Part shown: positions 61,166-64,000 of the stretch, piece by piece
How the letters are laid out: every line of letters starts with the position of its first letter
How positions within the stretch are numbered: position 1 is the first letter of the stretch
Assembly (NCBI RefSeq): GCF_017826695.1
Contig: NZ_JAFFZW010000014.1
Span: forward strand, 38,885 to 102,884
Source of the DNA: Pseudomonas alliivorans
GTDB taxonomy: Bacteria > Pseudomonadota > Gammaproteobacteria > Pseudomonadales > Pseudomonadaceae
Length of the DNA: 64,000 bases
Reading direction: 5' to 3'
Made by a program: the position numbers and the translations under genes
Notes under the pieces: generated by a model
Told to the model about the DNA's origin: nothing
What the model saw: the letters and a program-made list of their open reading frames with translations, nothing else
Databases searched by the model: none

Positions 61166-64000
61166 TTACATAGCAGGAAGTTTGCTGGCATCATGCGGTG
61201 AAATGCCACGCGCCCTTTGAGCGGCTGCAATGTAGCTCGTCTGATGAACCGGTGTGACTTTAGGGGGGACCGGAGAAGCCGGCGGACTGGCAGGCGTGTT
61301 GCTGCCCAATGAAGCAGGCGCTGAATGGCGGCGGCCGAACAGTGGATTTTGCAGCGTTTCGTAATCACCCATCTGAAGATCTCCTTTTACGTACCCTCCG
61401 GCATCGTCGAAGAGATCGGCAAATTTGGCAGAGCCTGTACCGACCGGAGTGTTCATGTTTACCTTGTTTCCAAATCCGCGTCGTAGCCAGAGACGGTTTC
61501 TGTTTTCCATGTAGTTCAGTCCGCTCATCATCTCTTCTCCGCCTTCTACCCAATAAGTGTCGAAGTAGCTGCTACTTGCCGACTCCGCGCTACTTGCCCT
61601 TCTGGACAAACCTGTCAAGTCCTCAGCGCTTGCCGCTGCCTTCAGCGTACCCTTGCTTGCTCCTTTCGCCATACTTGCTATGGATACCAAACCCAGGATC
61701 ATGCCCGTCTGTGCAAATACATTACCGGTCTCGAACTGCTTCTGGGCCTTTTCCGGGTCGCTCTGACTGAATGCCGCAACATGGAAACCCGTACTGACAA
61801 TATCCAGGGCTATCCCGGTGAGCGACAATCCGATTACCGGTGCCGTTGAGCCCAGTGTCGTAACCGCCAGCGCTGTGAATGCCGCTGTCAGCAGCAGGCT
61901 GGTGAAAATCGCGGTCCGGTTGGGTTCGAAGTTACGGTACGGCAGTTTGCCGACGCTGTGCCCGGTCGGGTCTTGAAAGGCAATCGGATTGCCCAGGCAG
62001 TAACTGTACGGATTTAGCCCGCCGCTACCGAAAGGGCTCAAGGCATCCGGGCTATGGAAGCGCATCAGCGCCGGATTGTAGGCCCGGTAACCTCTGCCCA
62101 GCAGATACCAATCGCTTACTGTGTCGCGCAATTCCCCATTGAAACCCAATTGGCAGTGCAATTCATCGCCACTGGCTTCACCGTAGGCGCTGTACGTTGC
62201 CAGGCGCAGAGCCCCTTCGGTGCTTTCTCCAAGCACGGTATTGCTGGCATTGGTCATCAACAGGCGAGTCTCTGCCTGCGCATCGACTTTTTGTTGGCCA
62301 AGCGGCATGTCGCCGCTATACAGGTACTGGACGGTGCTCTGATCCTGAATCATGGCGCTCAGGCGGTTGCCTGCATAGAAGCGCAGAGCGGCTGGTTGAC
62401 CGCCTTCAATGACGCCGACCAGATGATTATGGCCGTCATAGTGAAACTGATTCAGGGGGGTGCCGTTGTCGCTGTGCACAGACAGCAACCGACTCTGGCT
62501 GTCGTAGGTCAACTGTTGCCCCAGTTCATCTTTCTTCAGATTGCCGTCGTCGTCATAGCTGAAGTCAGTCGTTTGTGGTTTGTAACGAGGATGGCTGTGG
62601 CTGACCCGCACCAGCTGAAAAGTGTCTTGTGCACTGTAGCTGTATTGGGTTCGATTCATGGTGCCATCAGCAAACCGGGTAACGGTCGATGTGATGTTGT
62701 CCTGCGCATCGAAGCGAAAGCCCTGGCTGACAATTTCATAACCATAACGATCGAGGGGCAGATTGAGGCCTAAGCAGGTATGCAGGATCAGGCGCCCGCG
62801 GCTGTCGTAGGCAAACTGCTCGAGCAGCAGGCTGGTATCCGCCTCCTGCAGGTGTCGGCTTTGCAACTGGTCATCCACTCGCCATACCTGGCTCAGGGTG
62901 CGGTCAGGTTGGCCGTCAAGGCTCAGCGTACGCGATATTTCGCGGTCGAAGTCGTCGTACTCCAGGCGGGTTTGCAGGCTGACCCTTCGGTCGGTGTCGG
63001 TGGTCACGATGCGCTGCATACGTCCCAGCGCATCGTAGTGCAGTGCAGCCCTGAGGCGATGCTGGCTGATGCTTTCCGTGCGCCCCAGCGCGTCATGGCC
63101 CAGCAATGTCTTCAACCCGCTCACCTCGTTGCGTTGCAATAAACGACCCTGCAGGGAGCTGAGGTATTCAGTGGTCCATTTAGTGTTATTGGCTTCCCAT
63201 ATGTCGCTTTTCAAATTTCCGGCAGCATCATATTCGTAGTGGCGTTTGCCCTGGCTGTTGGATGACGAGGTCATGTACGCACTTTTGAAGTCGTAACTGA
63301 AGGTCGCTTTTTCGTCTACGGCCTCGGTGCTGGTCGGTTCGCTGGTCAAGCCTGGGGTGTAAGCGTAGTGGATTGATTGCTTGCCTGGTGTGATGCGCTC
63401 GCTGACGAGCGTCTGGCCGCCGTCGTAGCGATAGTATTCGTTTCTTGGTCCGACCTTGAGGTGCGTCAGCCGGCCCAGACCATCGAATGATTGCTCGCCT
63501 GCTTCCACATCGGGTTTTAGCTGACCGGGCCGGCGAATGCTTAGTCGACTGGCAAGTGATCCGGCGCTGTGAGCGGCGTATTCGCGCAAAATACCGGTGT
63601 CGTCAGGCAGCACGTTTTCTACAAGACGATCGAACGCATCGTATCGATAGCGGTTGGAGTGACCCAGCGTATCGATTTCTTCTACAGCACGGCCCAGCCC
63701 GTCGTAGCGATAGACCTGGCGTCCCAGGCTCTGTCTTTTATCAGGGAGAAGGCTGCCGTTGTCATCCAGGAAGCGTTCGACGCTTTCCGGCTTGCCGAAC
63801 AGGTTCAATCGCGTCTCGGTCATGCCGTGTCGTTGCGGATCGTCACGTCGTGATTGTCGCCAGGTACTGCGCGCGGGCATGTACCAGCCCTGGTCGGTGG
63901 TCCAGCCAAAAGGGTTCGTCACATTGAAACTGACCACTCCATCCGGTCCGGTTTCACTGATCTGCTGGCCCCAGTCGTCGTAGCCGAAATGGCGCGTCAG
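61166..64000 (-). CDS. Rhs/YD-repeat protein with polymorphic C-terminus (5' end outside the window)
   Basis: The frame is open from the right edge to TAA at 61166, giving 944 codons before the stop in this window. Repeated YD motifs run through most of it (YRYDGLGRAVEEIDTLGHSN, YRYDAFDRLVENVLPDD and others), ending in the Rhs core closure RGYRAYNPALMRFHSPDALS then LNPYSYCLGNPIAFQDPTGH. The last ~264 residues after the core are variable: two hydrophobic helices (FTSLLLTAAFTALAV and LSLTGIALDIV), a Ser/Ala-rich stretch and an unrecognised end (WVEGGEEMMSGLNYMENRN). It resembles TccC-like toxins. No immunity gene is seen downstream. Confidence 0.88.
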   Translation of the reverse strand: MTRHFGYDDWGQQISETGPDGVVSFNVTNPFGWTTDQGWYMPARSTWRQSRRDDPQRHGMTETRLNLFGKPESVERFLDDNGSLLPDKRQSLGRQVYRYDGLGRAVEEIDTLGHSNRYRYDAFDRLVENVLPDDTGILREYAAHSAGSLASRLSIRRPGQLKPDVEAGEQSFDGLGRLTHLKVGPRNEYYRYDGGQTLVSERITPGKQSIHYAYTPGLTSEPTSTEAVDEKATFSYDFKSAYMTSSSNSQGKRHYEYDAAGNLKSDIWEANNTKWTTEYLSSLQGRLLQRNEVSGLKTLLGHDALGRTESISQHRLRAALHYDALGRMQRIVTTDTDRRVSLQTRLEYDDFDREISRTLSLDGQPDRTLSQVWRVDDQLQSRHLQEADTSLLLEQFAYDSRGRLILHTCLGLNLPLDRYGYEIVSQGFRFDAQDNITSTVTRFADGTMNRTQYSYSAQDTFQLVRVSHSHPRYKPQTTDFSYDDDGNLKKDELGQQLTYDSQSRLLSVHSDNGTPLNQFHYDGHNHLVGVIEGGQPAALRFYAGNRLSAMIQDQSTVQYLYSGDMPLGQQKVDAQAETRLLMTNASNTVLGESTEGALRLATYSAYGEASGDELHCQLGFNGELRDTVSDWYLLGRGYRAYNPALMRFHSPDALSPFGSGGLNPYSYCLGNPIAFQDPTGHSVGKLPYRNFEPNRTAIFTSLLLTAAFTALAVTTLGSTAPVIGLSLTGIALDIVSTGFHVAAFSQSDPEKAQKQFETGNVFAQTGMILGLVSIASMAKGASKGTLKAAASAEDLTGLSRRASSAESASSSYFDTYWVEGGEEMMSGLNYMENRNRLWLRRGFGNKVNMNTPVGTGSAKFADLFDDAGGYVKGDLQMGDYETLQNPLFGRRHSAPASLGSNTPASPPASPVPPKVTPVHQTSYIAAAQRARGISPHDASKLPAM

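Noticed and set aside
1..64000. CRISPR arrays, tRNA or rRNA genes, insertion sequences, prophage genes
   Set aside because: No regularly spaced repeats, cloverleaf-like gene ends, transposase or integrase motifs were seen in any intergenic stretch.

Overview
The window is chromosomal DNA from a fluorescent Pseudomonas, most likely of the P. syringae group. The evidence is the high GC content, the central-metabolism gene order gltA / sdhCDAB / sucAB-lpdG / sucCD / BraB-type brnQ / htpG / fabBA / PA1611-like kinase / gpsA (known from P. aeruginosa), the ETF operon architecture, and a REP-like intergenic repeat at 3407-3503 of the kind I associate with P. syringae. The species call is inference.

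Layout. 1-5750: the 3' end of asd, then a D-galactonate catabolic operon (dgoK-dgoA-dgoD, REP-like repeat, dgoT, IclR regulator) behind a perfect 12-bp inverted repeat. 5752-7890: a zinc alcohol dehydrogenase divergent from an AraC regulator. 7949-11822: ETF-ubiquinone oxidoreductase divergent from etfBA, with a PsrA-type box between them. 11942-17464: a periplasmic solute-binding protein, a coupled DUF4398/OmpA lipoprotein pair, a MocR regulator, a lipoprotein, a YkgJ protein and a START-domain protein. 17534-30627: the TCA block gltA (minus) and sdhCDAB-sucAB-lpdG-sucCD (plus). 30945-38494: brnQ, a small lipoprotein, htpG with a sigma-32 promoter, dienelactone hydrolase, pirin and fabAB. 38715-47349: a hybrid histidine kinase, gpsA, a membrane protein, sixA, a thioesterase, two alpha/beta hydrolases, a DUF4892-like protein and an AI-2E permease.

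47350 to the right edge is accessory: decayed sequence, an OmpR/EnvZ-type two-component pair, an autotransporter flanked by two paralogous Ig-like module proteins without signal peptides, a complete chaperone-usher fimbrial operon, and a large Rhs/YD-repeat protein running off the window.

The most interesting observation is that the autotransporter and the fimbrial operon, which face opposite directions and lie about 9 kb apart, carry the same 18-bp dyad (TGTARG-N6-CYTACR) at nearly identical distances (119 and 120 nt) from their start codons. Such a dyad is typical of LuxR/NarL-type response regulators such as GacA. Together with the paired Ig-like proteins, this suggests a co-regulated surface-adhesion locus. 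The function is inferred, not shown.
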